64,000 nucleotides of DNA from Terfezia claveryi (GCA_015179025.1 WHUX01000051.1:275352-339351), one strand, 5' to 3'; shown: positions 44,755 through 56,753, numbered from the stretch's first letter. Notes: a model not told the origin generated them from the letters alone. A program made the numbers and translations.

Positions 44755-45252
44755 TGTAATGACGGCTCTAGGGACAAGGCGACCAAGGGGTATGCCGGGG
44801 CAGTGGCAAGGGGGAATCGCACACGTAGGAGCGCTACGTGTGTGATCTGGGGAAAGGCTAGGGTAACATACACGTAGGAACACTACGTGTGTGACTGGGG
44901 AAGGCTGGACGGGGCAAGGGCAGGAGGCAAGAGGCAAGGACAAGAGACACGCGGAAGTGGTTGCCACGTGTATCGGAGGGAGGCAGCTGTGTTGCAGAGC
45001 TGTTTACGAGACAAGGAGGTGCACAAGGGAGGTGCACAAGCGCTGGGAGAAGCAAGGTCCTGTATTGAGTATATAAGATATTGGATGGGGATCCAACGAC
45101 AGTACGAGGGACAGACTCTATATATACATAACTCGGTCAGGGCAATGGGGGAAATAAGCTTCCCTATCTCGGAAGCCAAGCAAGGTAACGATAACACAAT
45201 AACCCATCACCTGCGATCGCAGGTGATGACAACTGAACACACGGTTGTTACA
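44755..45252 (-). repeat. 3' LTR of the chromovirus (498 bp)
   Basis: The ends are TGTAA and TTACA. It contains two near-identical hairpins, ACACGTAG-N5-CTACGTGT at 44821-44841 and 44870-44890, and a perfect 24-bp palindrome at 45205-45228 centred on CTGCGATCGCAG. These lie in the transcribed or promoter part of the LTR. Confidence 0.8.
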
Positions 45253-45414
45253 CTATCCCCCCTTAGGCTAGAGCTCCAGCAACTAGGAGGCCTGGGCACG
45301 ATAACCGGCAAAATCAATATAGAAAACAACAACAACAACAAGAGCAAGGACAAGAACCCCAACTCTGAACAACAACAAGAACAGAAAAAACAACAAGGAT
45401 GCAAAGTCACGACC

Positions 45415-45612
45415 TCAGTCGACTGGGCGAGGCTTCCTGAAGTATTGCTGGTAGAACAGGGTAACCAAATCCTGCGCATTCTCCAAGTCCTCTGCGGGTT
45501 GGCAGGTAGTCTCCTCGTCTCCTACCCACTTGACCTTATACTGAACTCGCCCATAGCGTTTTCTGGAGTCCAGTACCTCCGCAACCTCCCACTCCTCTTT
45601 ACCTGCAATCAC
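45415..45612 (-). pseudogene. Chromodomain at the C terminus of the retroelement integrase
   Basis: EEWEVAEVLDSRKRYGRVQY, KVKWVGDEETTCQPAEDLEN, then QDLVTLFYQQYF and a stop. Aromatic cage positions Trp, Tyr and Trp are visible (EEWEV, QYKVKW). Such domains guide integration to chromatin marks such as H3K9 methylation. Tryptophan is replaced by Cys in TCQPAE, where the family has TWEP. Confidence 0.85.
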
Positions 45613-46247
45613 TATGGGAGGGGGTGGAGGGTGCTTTTGCCCGGGAGGGGATCGTTGGCAGCTGGTTCGATCTCCGAGACGTGAACGACCGGGTGGCGTT
45701 TGATATCTTTAGGGAACTTCAACCGGTAGGCGTGAGTGCCCACATTCCCTAATACCTCATATGGCTCTAGGAACTTATGATCCAGCTTATGAGAAGGTCA
45801 TTCTGTCCGGAAGTGCCGACTAGAGAGCCACACCTTGTCTCCTGGCTGGTATCTGGGGGCTGGCAGTCGTGATCCATTGGCATACTCAGCTTGCCTAGCT
45901 TACGTATATCCCAGCTCCGCTTTCAGGTGGAGTGGAGTTCAGCGATTCTAACTGCGAATTCCTTAGCCGGGGATAGGCTTTCCACGGGGGTGCTAAGGTA
46001 TCCACGAATCGGGGGTGCTAACTGTAATTGGCCAGGAAGGGAGAGGTTTTCGAGGACTCCGAGAACTGGTTATTGGCGGGAATTCGCAGGTCGCTAGCAA
46101 CGAAACCCAGTTGTCCTGCTGGTAATTGATGAAAGCCTTCAAATATTGCTCCATAATGGTATTCATCCTCTCCGATTGGCCGTCCGTCTGGGGGTGGTAA
46201 GCTGTTGACAGACGAACTTTGATCCCTAGAAGTTCGCAGAAGGCTTG

Positions 46248-46802
46248 CTAGAATTCTGAGGTAAACTGGGGGCCACGGTTGGATACGATCGATTCAGGGA
46301 GGCCATGGTACCGGAATACATTATTGAGGTAGAGGTTGGCTAACTTCGGAGCGGAGCAGGTATCCCGGCAAGATATAACATACCTCATCTTCGTCAACCG
46401 GTCTACCACCATCAGGATGGCATTGAACCCTGCGTCTTCCGACAATCCCGTCACGAAGTCCATAGTCAGGTGCAGCCAGGGTCGATCCGGGATGTCCAGA
46501 GGTTTCAGGGTCCCATATAGGGCGTGGCGGACAGGCTTAGAACGTTTGCAAACATGGCAATTCCGTACGTACCATTCCACGTCCTTCCACTGGTCAATCC
46601 ATATATATTCCCTAGCTAGCAGCTCCAACGTTTTAGCCACCCCAGGGTGACCTGCAATTAGGCTGTCATAGTGTTCCTTGATCAATCGTAGGCGCAGCTC
46701 TCCTTCGGGTACATAGAGTCGTTCGAGATGATAGAGGATACCCTCCTGGACGGTACACTCGGCCAGGGAAATCTTGGGGTGGCGGCACTGGCCGGAATCC
46801 AC
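46248..46802 (-). pseudogene. Retroelement integrase (zinc domain and DDE core, interrupted)
   Basis: HHCC zinc finger: EHYDSLIAGHPG with CHVCKRSK. The catalytic core follows: PWLHLTMDFVTGLSEDAGFN (first Asp), MVVDRLTKMRY, and LPESIVSNRGPQFTSEF, where the second catalytic Asp of the usual SDRG is Asn. The frame stops with TAG at 46248-46250 where the family has Trp; AYHPQTDGQSERMN continues beyond it in the same frame. Dead copy. Confidence 0.85.
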
Positions 46803-46859
46803 TGCGGCGATAATGTCTTTGGCCAGTGGGTCATCCGCATATGCCCTTTTTACCTGTTG

Positions 46860-48701
46860 TCAGAGATTACTTCCAGCATCTGCATTGGCCTCGACATCCA
46901 CGATCCCAGCCTCGACATTCACAATGTCAGCTTCAGCCTCAGCCTCAGCCAGAACATTGGCAGCCAGGTCAAGATTTTCTGGCTTCAGTACCACCTGGTT
47001 CTGGTATTGTAGCCTTTCATCCCCCCCCTTAGAGAGATCTCCTGATCTCCTGGTCAGTGCGTCTGGTTTCCCACCAGCCTTTCCTGGCCGGTACTTGATC
47101 CTGAAGTTGAACCGGGACAGGAATTCCGACCACCTAGCCTGCCGGCGATTCAGCAATTTGGTAGTTGTGAAGTATTCCAGGTTCTTGTGGTCGGAAAGGA
47201 CCTCGATAACCCCCTTCGCTGACTTCAGGTGGGGCCTCCATTCCTCAAAAGCCTGCACAATGGCCATTAATTCCTTATTATAGATCTCGTAATTACACTC
47301 CGCTGGGGAGTGCTTTTTGGATAAATAGGCCACTGGGTGGAGGACTCCATTGGCATACTGGGACAGGATTCCAGCGGAGACATAGTCGGAGGCATCCGTT
47401 TCCACGATGCACTCGCTATCGGGGTCAAAATAGGCTAGGATTGGGGCTGAGCAGAAGGCTTCTTTGAGCTTCTCGAAGGCAGATTGGGCTTCTAAACCCC
47501 ACTGGAAGCGCTGGCTTTTGTCCATACCCTTTGTCCTTGTCAACGCCGTCAAGGATGCCACGATCTTCGAGTATCCCAGAATAAACCGGCGGTAGAAGTT
47601 GGCGAATCCTAGAAAGGCCTGTATATCCTTGAGGTTGACTGGAGTTTCCCACTCCTGGATCGCAGCAACCTTCGCAGGGTCCATCTGGATGCCCTCCATG
47701 GTGATAATTAGCCCCAGATACTTGACCTTCTGCATATGGAACTCATATTTTTCCGGCTTCAGATATAACCCAGCTCCCTCCAGCTTCTCCAGCACTTGTT
47801 GGACATGGATCTTGTGTTCTGCTAGGGTATCCAAGTAGATGAGGATATCGTCCAGGTAGGCGGTGCAGAATACGTCCAGAAAGTCCTGCAGAGTGTCATT
47901 GATAAAGTGCTGAAAAGAGGCAGGGGCGTTAGTTAGGCTGAAAGGCATCACATTATACTCAAAATGGCCATATCTCGTCTGGAAGGCAGTTTTCCACTCC
48001 TCCCCCTCAGCAATTCGTACTAAGTTGTATGCCCCTCTCAGATCCAATTTGGTGAACTATTTTACCTTGGAAAGCCTGGCTAATGTCTCCTGGATCAGAG
48101 GTAGGAGGTATCTGTTTTTAACCATTATTTCATTCAGGCCACGATAATCAATATACAACCGGAGGGAGCCATCCGACTTCTTTACGAATAGCACCGGGGT
48201 ACCCACTGGAGAGGAGCTGTGGCGGATGAAGCTCTTGTTGAGGTTTTCTTCTAAGTACTTCTTCAAAGCTTCCAGCTCTAACCGGGACATTCTGTAGAGG
48301 GGCCCATAAGGGGGGGTCTTACCCTCTATCAGCGGAATAGTATGATCATATGGCCGGTGGGGTGCAAGCTTTTCTGCAGCCTTCTCTGAGAACAGGTCGA
48401 TGAATTCATGGTATTCATCTGGGACCATGGACTTCCACTCCTCCTTAGACCTTATCTTGTTAATCTTCAGGTTCACCTTATGTATGAACAGGGCGTGAGC
48501 CTTCAGCTTGTGCCTCCTGGTGAGGTAAGTGAAAGCCCCTGCTCCGATAAAACTAACATTCAGAGGTTTTGGAGGTGGTACAACAGGGGGAATTGGGGGA
48601 ACAGTGGGCACAGGGGTGGAAGTGGGGGAAACAGGGGGATTGGCACCAATGTGCGCATGCCGATGTACTACCTGGGTCGGGTGGGTTATCGGGGGTGGCA
48701 A
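46860..48701 (-). pseudogene. Retroelement reverse transcriptase and RNase H
   Basis: 48701-48057 contains [41 protein letters not shown] at 48057-48059 follows at the usual Trp of KWFTKLDL. 48047-46860 continues [33 protein letters not shown] (catalytic YLDD), [12 protein letters not shown], then RNase [21 protein letters not shown] and [18 protein letters not shown]. The Glu/Ala/Asp-rich tail before 46860 is unusual. One stop separates the first active-site part from the rest. Confidence 0.9.
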
Positions 48702-48767
48702 GGCACACAGCCCAGTAATGGTGGCCTTTAGATTTCCGCAGTATTTTTAGTAATACTGGCTATTGAA

Positions 48768-49300
48768 CTACAGGGTATATGAGCCAAAGCTGACCGATAC
48801 ATCGTGCATTCTGAGCCAGGGGATTCCGAGGACAATTGGGTATTTTAGCTTAGTGACGAACAGGGGGAGGTTGGCCTCGGAGTAATCCCCCACCAGGGCA
48901 GGCAAGCACGCAATATTGGTGATATCCCCGGAGGAGATGGGTTGACCATCAATGACATCCAGGACACGGGGGGTTTTGAGCTTGGATGTGGGTATATAGA
49001 ACTTACTGACAAAGGCTTGGTCAATGAAGGCAATTCCTGAAGCTCTGCAATCTATAAGTGCGGATGTATTGATTGTTCTATCATTGATTTTGAGGGAGAT
49101 AGATACAACAAAATGCTCGCTGAACAAGCGAGATTCGTCAACAGTGGAAGAAACAGAAAATGCAGACAAAGACAAATGGCCTGGGGCAGGTTCCTTGCTA
49201 GTGTCAGTAACTAGGCAAGGGACAGGGCTTTTCTCGACTCATCAAGCTCCTCAATTCTGGGCACTAGGGTATCGGAGATAGCGTGGATGGCGAGGGAGCG
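48768..49300 (-). pseudogene. Retroelement protease and gag tail
   Basis: SISLKINDRTINTSALIDCR with ASGIAFIDQAF is the flap-to-active-site region; the usual DSG/DTG triplet is Asp-Cys-Arg here. LGIPWLRMHDVSVSF is the conserved end of the domain (family LGxPWL). With the catalytic triplet lost, activity is not expected. Upstream, frames toward 49350 encode the zinc knuckle remnant. Confidence 0.75.
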
Positions 49301-49764
49301 ATTCTTTCGAAGGGGGCAAGCCGCGATGAAGTGGTCGGCCTTCCCACAAGCTACATCAGCAAAAAAAATTCTCCATCATGACGCAGCAACTAGTTTTGTT
49401 CCACCTGGTGCACCACCAAATTCCTGCTGCCTCTCATGCACTCTGTTCATACTACAAAATTTCTGCTCCCACTCATGCACCCCATGCGCATCCTTAAAAT
49501 ATATGCTCTACACCTCGAACACCACTAAATTCCCACTGCCTCTCATACACCCTATGTGCACCCTCAAACTTCAGCAGAAAAAATAAACAAATCTGTATCC
49601 GGACACATCAACTACTTTTATACCATCCCATGTGTTACAATTTTCTGCTTACCTCTATACGCCCCCACACATGCCCTCCTAATATTGGCCTGGCACCTGT
49701 TTTACATCCGACACTTCACGTTCTTTGTGGCTCTTCTCTCAACTGGTCACAAGTTTATTATTTC

Positions 49765-52690
49765 CTAATCATAAATCATATTCCATGTCTCTAAGTCTAT
49801 TCTATTATTTACCAACCAACTTTCCTCCGGCTCTAATGGTATCAAATGCGCAATCCCTTCTATTTGTGATATCTTAACTATAACCCCTTCCCCACTCATC
49901 GGCAATCCAACGCGAACCATCCCTTCCGTGCCCTGCACAGCATTCAACCCAATGCATTGAAGCAGATTCACATGCGCTAACCGGTACACCATTCCTGCTA
50001 TAGTTATTACTTTGAACAATGCATTGATTCATCCTGGTATTCGACCATTCAGCGTCCCTACTGGTGCCTCATCCAATGCACGCTGTCTCCTTACCCATAT
50101 CCAATCGTATCTTTCCTTCCTGTGAAATTTCTCAGTGCATCTAGCATTGTGCAAAATGAACCCTTCTCCACTGAATTTTGGCACTGGAATTTGAAGCACC
50201 CCATATGAACGAATTTCCTGAACTAACAGCTCGGTAGGGTCGGAATCCATGCTTCTAACTTCCTGCCTTAAAAACGCTTGCGTTGTCAGCACCAGATCTG
50301 GCAAGCCAGTTACACGCTCCAGATCCTCGAGGCTGGATATTAATCCCAACTCAATTTTCCCCCGCAACTTCAAGTAGACCTGTTTTCCGACACCTGGCGT
50401 CACATCTCCGTTTTGCCTAACCTAGTTCCATAGATTAAGTGTCAAGTCCTTCATAGCAAAAGTATGATCCCTCGTGTAGGTAGTAACTATCTGTGGTGTT
50501 GCATTAACCCTATTACTTCAACGGTAAGCATCCTTAAGGCCTTTATGCATAGCTTCACTGATATTCGTAGAATATTGAGCTAGAGCCCCAAACTTCGGAA
50601 TCTGTTCGGCATAATGGGAGATTAAATGGATTTTTGGGAAATTGAAGTGCGCCCCTTCTTGTAAAATCTCATTCACCAATTCCCGACGGTGCAAGGTATT
50701 TTCTTGACGCATCCTAACCTTTTCCGACGCCCTGAGGTCTTCAACCAATGATCCCACTTGTTCCTTCAACAAATCCTTATGTGCTTCTGCAGCAGCCTTT
50801 CTTGTTTTCTTATCAGCATGAAACCTCAAGAACACAGCTTTAGTTTCATGAAACACATGCAAATATTCTTGTAAATAAGAAACTGTCTTATCCGTATGAC
50901 TAGGATACTGAGTCATGAGATAGAAGTCAGTGATACTACGTACGCAGCAAATTGCTCGGTTGAACTCCTGTACCTGACCTCCGGTGGGCCGTGGTTGGTT
51001 GGCCTTCCAACGCAACGCCGCAGTAAATGTTCCAAGAATGACTTTACCAAAGTTCCGCATTTCCTTTCCCGACCATTGTGAAACAACTCGGTATCCCTTG
51101 GTCGGAACTGAAAATCCGGGGTAGGGAGGCAACCGATGCCAGACATAGTCAAATGCATTAATCCGCTCATAGTATTCTAGAAAACCTTGAATCCAATCTA
51201 TTAAATGATTTAACACTCCTAAGAGGATATTGTGCAAAACATCTGCTCGAACGAGCTCAGGCGGATTTATATTTGGGACTGACCACAAGGCGTTTTTGAT
51301 GTTTTTAATGCCGTTTGCTTTCAAACTGACAGCGTCGGAATCATTGTATGCTGCGGCATAATTTTGATGTGAGTGAGCTGGATAACTACTTCCTGAATAC
51401 TCACCAAGCTTCTCGGTCGGAATTGTGCAAGAAGGGCAGCAGTTGTTTACAATACCATGGATTGTAGCATTTTCCATATGGTCAGCGAGCCAACAAAAGA
51501 GCTTAGGAAAGCATAAGCATACGTTCCCATCAGCACAAACCATCTCGTAGCCTTTCTGACATTTCACGTCAGATAGCGGTTTTAGCAAATGCGCCAAAAC
51601 ATCGTGTATGGTTTGCAATGCCTGAATTTCCTGCGTTTCTACCGAATACCCAGGTATTTTGTTGATTCGTTTCGGGCCAATCGGTAGTAGTGCAATTGGT
51701 ATCCAGGCATGCATCGTATGTGTATTGCGTATGGAGCTTCCGATATTGCCTATACTCATATAAATAGGCCATAACTTTTTGTCTCCAGAGAAATTCGTTA
51801 GGTGAGTTTCATCTGATGCTAGTAAAATCGGAACAAGTGTCCCGCCTTCAGGTAGCAAAGCCTATCCATTTCAGTTAGTTGGATATCCGACGTAGTACAC
51901 ACAAATTGCTCACCTGAGTGTCTTCCCACCACTGTGCAGTATGGATCTCACTATATACCCTGTTCCCTTCGTTGTCGTATTCTTGCCGCGGGCCCCAGAC
52001 CATCTCGCTGGCATAAACCTTTTGGCGTAGAAGGTACTTCACTGCTGCAATAATATTCCGATAATAAAAGGCCACCCCCTTGAGTAATGGGTAGTTCACT
52101 GTTCCTGAGTGCTAGGAAGGTTCATTTGCCGCTGCGTCGATAAGCTTATACATTGTATATGCTGACCGAAATTGAACCTCGTGCATTGGATTGAGGCCTT
52201 TCAAGAAGTTATCCTTGAAAAACTGGTCGATTTTGACTGTGAGGTCTTTATAGAATTGAAGAAGCGTGCCAGTCGATAATCAATTGAGGTGTGGAATGGA
52301 GCAAACAAATTGAAGTTTCGGTCTTCCTCCGGAAATACATGTGGACGTATTGGGTTGCCTGCACGTGGATAGGTGATTGCATCAATGTGCTGACTTCTCT
52401 CATCGGATTTTGGTTCAATACAAAAAGTTCGAGCCTCCCTATCAGATCCCTCGCTATGGCATGAATCAGAGTAGTAATCAACATCAGCAGATATAATATC
52501 TGTGAAATTGACTTCGTCTATATCATAATCTAAATTAGTAGTATCTCTAGTGTTGGAGAACCGACGCTTTCGAGACGGTGGCAGTGGTCCATTAAGATCC
52601 TTCACATTTTTTTCGGGATGAACCTTCTCCAGATGATTTGAATATGCTCCAGCTGAAGTATAGAATCATAGGCACCATTGGCATAGGGTT
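49765..52690 (-). mobile_element. Plavaka-type DNA transposase, nearly full length
   Basis: Exon-like blocks on the minus strand: a C2H2 zinc finger (LCQWCL...GAYSNHLEKVHPEKN, near 52680-52620, with one TGA inside), 52605-52201 (acidic, DYDIDEVNFTDI, then PHVFPEEDRNFNLFAPFHTS), 52099-51875 (YYRNIIAAVKYLLRQKVYAS), 51858-50518 (main catalytic part), 50403-50029 and 50019-49765 (C-terminal part). The main block has DETHLTNFSGDKKLWPIYMS, HAWIPIALLPIGPKRINK, VCLCFPKLFCWLADHMENA, NCCPSCTIPTEKLGEYSG, RADVLHNILLGVLNHLIDWI and FNFPKIHLISHYAEQIPKFG. This fits the KDZ/CACTA-related Plavaka family. Terminal repeats and target duplication were not found by eye. Confidence 0.85.
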
Positions 52691-53278
52691 TTGTATCTGT
52701 TCATTTTGAAATGTCACGGAGGTTGTAAAATGTTGTAAGAGACAGATTTGTGGTGTAATATTTTCATTAACAGAATCTCAGGAAATAAGCTTCATAAGTG
52801 CCAAGGCTCCAATTGCACTGAATAAAGGATCCTATCCGACATGATGCGTTGGATTTTGCCAAGATCGACTGCGCACGATACCCTTGGCCCCACCCCCCTT
52901 CCTAATCTTCTCTCTACTTACTTTCTTCCTTCTACCCATACCAAATACACAACCTTCGCATCCTTCCTTACTTCCCTCTACCATGGAGACTGCCCTCTAC
53001 CTCTGGAGTCGGGAGAGCTCTTACCTTCATCTTGTTGCGTCTAAATTCAACGCCGTGATCAGCCAACTGAAGCCACTGCGATCACGCTGGCAAGAACAAT
53101 AAGATGAGGCTGGGGTGCTTCCTATCCTTGGTTAAGGTCCTATCTATGATCCTCACTTCAACCATGCCACTTCTTTGCCGAGTTCAGGGCTGCCCAAGGC
53201 AATACTTCACTGGATACAAGTTCCGACTTCATTGGATACAAGTTCCGACTTCACTAGTTGGAACACTCTTATAGTTTA
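52691..53278. other. Spacer, no gene
   Basis: Frames here are short and composition-driven. A duplicated TTGGATACAAGTTCCGACTTC occurs at 53211-53254. Confidence 0.4.
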
Positions 53279-53830
53279 TTATGTTTGCTCTCCCCCTTTA
53301 ATAAAACTACAATTTCCAACCTGAACAAAAGAATCACTTCCTGTATGAACCTTGATATTGACTCTTCCATCGCCCAAATCATTAATCCTTTCCTCCCTCA
53401 TCCTTCCTCTCTGACTACGTTTCCGTAGACGTTCGTAACGGGCATGCCGTTGTCTTAGCCATTGCTTATCCGCTGCCTCTGATTTGACTTTGCAGATTGA
53501 GGAGAAGCTAGATTTGGAGGAGCTACTGGAGTTAGGGGACGCATTGGGGTCGGCGGAGGCACGGGAGGGGTTGGAAATAGGACTGCGAGTGGCATATTTT
53601 CTTGGTTCTCTAATTCATTGCTAGTTATAGATAATCCGACTCTAAACGTTTCTTTGCTCACTTACTATGTGGTGATGGCGACGTGGGTGGTACTTCCATA
53701 TCCTCCTCCATATCCTCAACATCGGTAGTTAATTCCGATACACTTTGGAGAGGAGCTATCCGCTTACGCCAGCTTCGTGTTCTATATAATGTCTTCGTTG
53801 GGTCTTCATTAATACTAAGAAAATATTAGC
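53279..53830 (-). CDS. Unrecognised basic protein, probable exons without clear start
   Basis: A frame open from about 53,620 to the TAA at 53281-53279 reads RASADPNASPNSSSSSKSSF, then SICKVKSEAADKQW, LRQRHARYERLRKRSQRGRM, REERINDLGDGRVNIKVHTG and SDSFVQVGNCSFIKGGEQT. Upstream, after a GTAAGT donor near 53,668, a second block (DPTKTLYRTRSWRKRIAPLQ, VSELTTDVEDMEEDMEVPPT) is open. The phase of the joint favours a different downstream frame (MPLAVLFPTPPVPPPTPM), so the splice model is unsettled. No ATG is evident. The basic helix could bind nucleic acid. It may belong to a mobile element, since repeats flank it. Confidence 0.35.
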
Positions 53831-53841
53831 TAGGACTAAGA

Positions 53842-54080
53842 CTCTCGCTCCAATTATGGGAGGGCTCTCGCTCCAATTATGGGAGAGCTCTCGCTCCAAT
53901 GGGAGGTCTCTCACTCCAATGGGAGGACTCTCACTCTAATGGGAGGGCTCTCACTCCAAAGGGGTCTCCTAAGGGGGGCTCTCAACCAAAAGGGGGCTTT
54001 CTCAACCAAAGGGGGGCTTTCTCAACCAAAGGGGGGCTTTCTCAACCAAAGGGGGGCTTTCTCAACCAAAGGGGGTTTCT
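53842..54080 (+). repeat. Two adjacent minisatellites
   Basis: About six units of the type CTCTCACTCCAATGGGAGG (19-23 bp) at 53842-53958 are followed by five units of the 20-bp CTCAACCAAAGGGGGGCTTT at 53981-54080. The shared CTC..CAA..GGGG pattern suggests one arose from the other. Confidence 0.9.
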
Positions 54081-55274
54081 TTGCTAAGCTAAGTAGGACA
54101 TACCTATTAGTACTATCTTTTGGAGATAGCTCTGGTGGTGGGAACATCAGTTTCTGGTGAGGTTGACGTGAAAGCATAATGATAGTAGTGGCAGAATAGC
54201 TAATAGTCAATAATAGCAATTAATGTATTGCAAATGTTGAGGAGAATAGGTTTATATGTATTAAGAGATTTGGGGGGGGGGCAAATCAAACCCGTGTCAG
54301 TGCTATAGTCTCAATAGTCTCATACCTAATTGGGAAGGAATTGATGTGAGTGGCATGTACCGCTAGGTATTACAAAGATCTACAAGACAACAGCATATTT
54401 AGCGCACTTAGATTCCAACTTAAGTGGTCGGATGACTTCTGCAACAGGGGCTTGATACAGTGGCTCTAAATGAATTATTAATATTCGGTAGTAGTGCTAT
54501 CACATACATATGCAATATCCTAGGTCTTTCTGACTTAGGAAATTTACTAGAAGGGGTACAAGCTGCTTTCTAAACAGGCTTAGATTTGGGATTGCACTAC
54601 CAAATAACTTGAGTCTAGCACCTTTGTAAACGACTTGCAAAAGCCCTCCAACCTCGTAAGTTGGAATCTGCATGTATTGCATACTTTCTATTGTGCCGCG
54701 GTTATTTGTATTTCACTATTGTGCACTCTACTTCTGTTTACCATATGCTACGAAATACGGTAGTGTCACAACATCTACGCACAACAGAAAGTATGTAGTA
54801 TACTCAGATTCCAACTTACAAGGTTGGAGGGCTTTTGAAAGTCGTTATACAGGTGCTAGATATTAATACAAAGGTCATAGTCTTATGCAGGTCATAGTCT
54901 TATGCAGGCCATAGATGGCTATGTGGATTGCCGACCGCTTGAAGCAAACATGTCCAATAATTAACATAAAGGTCATGGCCTTATGCAGGCCATACAGAAC
55001 TGGAGTGACTGGCCATGTTGATTGCCGACCAAGCAAACATGGCCTACTCTTATGTCCAACTTCGTAGAGTCCATAAATACCCCCATAGATCCGTGAATCA
55101 ATTATTCTCATTAACTATTCACAATACTTCCCGCGATCACAACTTGAATACCTTCCCACCATCACCACTTCCCATTTCATTAACACCTAATTAACTAACA
55201 ACATAAATAACGTAAGTACCTCTTAAAGCATAGTTTCTAACGGGGGTATCTAAAATTCCAACGTAGTTCGTCTA
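54081..55274. other. Repeat-containing spacer
   Basis: At 54870-55050 a segment with AGGTCATAGTCTTATGCAGG is repeated twice in tandem and again in altered form, together with ATTGCCGACC and AAGCAAACATG. A pair of related segments TTCCAACTTA...GGTTGGAGG occurs at 54414 and 54808. No gene recognised. Confidence 0.5.
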
Positions 55275-56501
55275 AATGCCATCCACAGCGCAAGAAGTTA
55301 GCCAGGCAAAAGCACTATTGGGGTGGGGGGAGCATGACCCCGGTACTCCCAATGGAGGAACGGGGTCAAGGGGTGGGCACGGACTAATGAGATAATGGGG
55401 AAAAGGCAGGCTGGTAATGCCCTCTGGCATCAATTCAAAACCTATGCCCAGCAGGAGACTGGGCTGCCTGCATCGGAATTGCCCTAATCCAAAATGGGGC
55501 AGCGGCCATCAAAAGAGCAGCTGAGACTGCTCTCGATAAGATTTTGCAAGACGTGCTCAAAAAGGCCAGAGACACAGAGCGGGGGCACGCATTAGCCCAA
55601 GTAGCAAACCTGGCTGCTAATGCTCCAGATGTCCAGTTTGGGGGGGCCGACGCAACTGGTCGAAATGCAGAGGACAATGGTCAGGAGGGCTTCCGAAAGC
55701 CTGTAAGACTATTCCTCATCGATCCAGCCCGCGGCAATGAGGTACAGGATAATGTTAGTAGGGAGTATAAATGGATGAAGCTCCGAGCAACTGTGTTGCT
55801 ATTTTGAGATCGGCATCTCTTTTAGAGATTGTGGACAAGATCCGAGAAAGAATCCCAGCGGGGAGGAAGGTGCGGGCTATCTATGGGGCACTAGAGAACC
55901 CAAGCCCAGCAACGCAATCCCTCCTGCCACACTTCTGCAAACCGACGAAGAGGTGCAAGCCTTTTTAGAGCTAACCTCGTCAAAACCTGTTCGGGTACAA
56001 GTTATCCTTTATAGGGATCCAGCTTTGGTGCCTCCGGTTGCGGACAGTCCACCGGCAGACGATGGTGCATACTTCGAGGCTGACTTCCTTGATCCAGCAG
56101 AGGAGTATATGGACCCTGCGGAGGATTCCGACTCTTTGAGTCGAAATCTTGCCGGCTTTGCAAAGCGTACATTCCCTCGCACGCAGGAGGGATTCGAAGC
56201 GCGGAAGCTAAAGATTAGGATGCGGATTAAGAGGCAAAAGAGAGCTTTGCGTGCAATGAAGAGGAAGGAGCAGGAAAAGTACCCAGCTGAGGAGATCTAC
56301 AATTCCGACTCTGAGGGGTGGAATATCCAGCAGGGACTGGATCCCCAACCGGAGAATGGCAGGGAAATGGTGCTAGCCAGGGGTCCGACCGCTGCCGGAA
56401 TGACGGCTATGCGAGCTATGCTGGAAGTGGATCCTGCAGCTCCCCCGGCGGATAGGAATACTCGAGGGCGAGGTGACAGGCAGCACGTGATGAAGGAGTA
56501 A
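55275..56501 (+). pseudogene. First gene of a broken two-gene unit, unrecognised
   Basis: Blocks in three frames appear collinear: [20 protein letters not shown] and [20 protein letters not shown]; then [40 protein letters not shown] and [20 protein letters not shown]; then [37 protein letters not shown]; then [27 protein letters not shown]. The last 180 codons are acidic followed by a very basic helix ([20 protein letters not shown]) and end at 56501. The part from [14 protein letters not shown] to VQVILYRDP has the feel of a ubiquitin-like or PB1-like fold; this is only an impression. Frame shifts at about 55800 and 55925 have no GT-AG solution that I could find, so it is called broken. No family recognised. 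Confidence 0.45.
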
Positions 56502-56753
56502 GGGTAGCCAATGAGGCATGGAGGGCTTTGGGATAAGGTTGGTATGTGGAGGCAGGCACAGAGGTCTGTGCCAGGGTCTGTTCATTGGGATTTTTTTTTT
56601 GGGTGGTCGTTAGGATTTTTTTGGGGGGTGGTTGTCGGGATTTTTTTGGGGGGTGGATTTAGTTAGCAATTTGAGTTTTTAATAAAGGCATTGAACGCTG
56701 TGCGTTGGAATTTTACCCTTCCAAACCTTCTGTGCGAGTCTTTCCTCTACAAT

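Larger units (their letters stand above)
44755..49355 (-). mobile_element. Ty3/gypsy chromovirus, 5'-truncated, inactive
   Basis: Order on the minus strand: zinc knuckle remnant (CGKADHFIAACP, near 49345), aspartic protease, reverse transcriptase, RNase H, integrase, chromodomain, polypurine tract AAGGGGGGATAG, 3' LTR. This is the Ty3/gypsy chromovirus order. The gag N terminus and 5' LTR are absent; homology stops near 49355. The element abuts the MULE relic at 44754. Stops replacing tryptophans and frame breaks inside integrase show it is dead. Confidence 0.9.

Noticed and set aside
52841..53102. Short plus-strand frames between Plavaka and the minisatellites
   Set aside because: CT-rich DNA with no domain and two overlapping frames open at once.
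53981..54080. Regular 20-bp repeats as a CRISPR-like array
   Set aside because: Units are contiguous without unique spacers, in a eukaryotic genome: a minisatellite.
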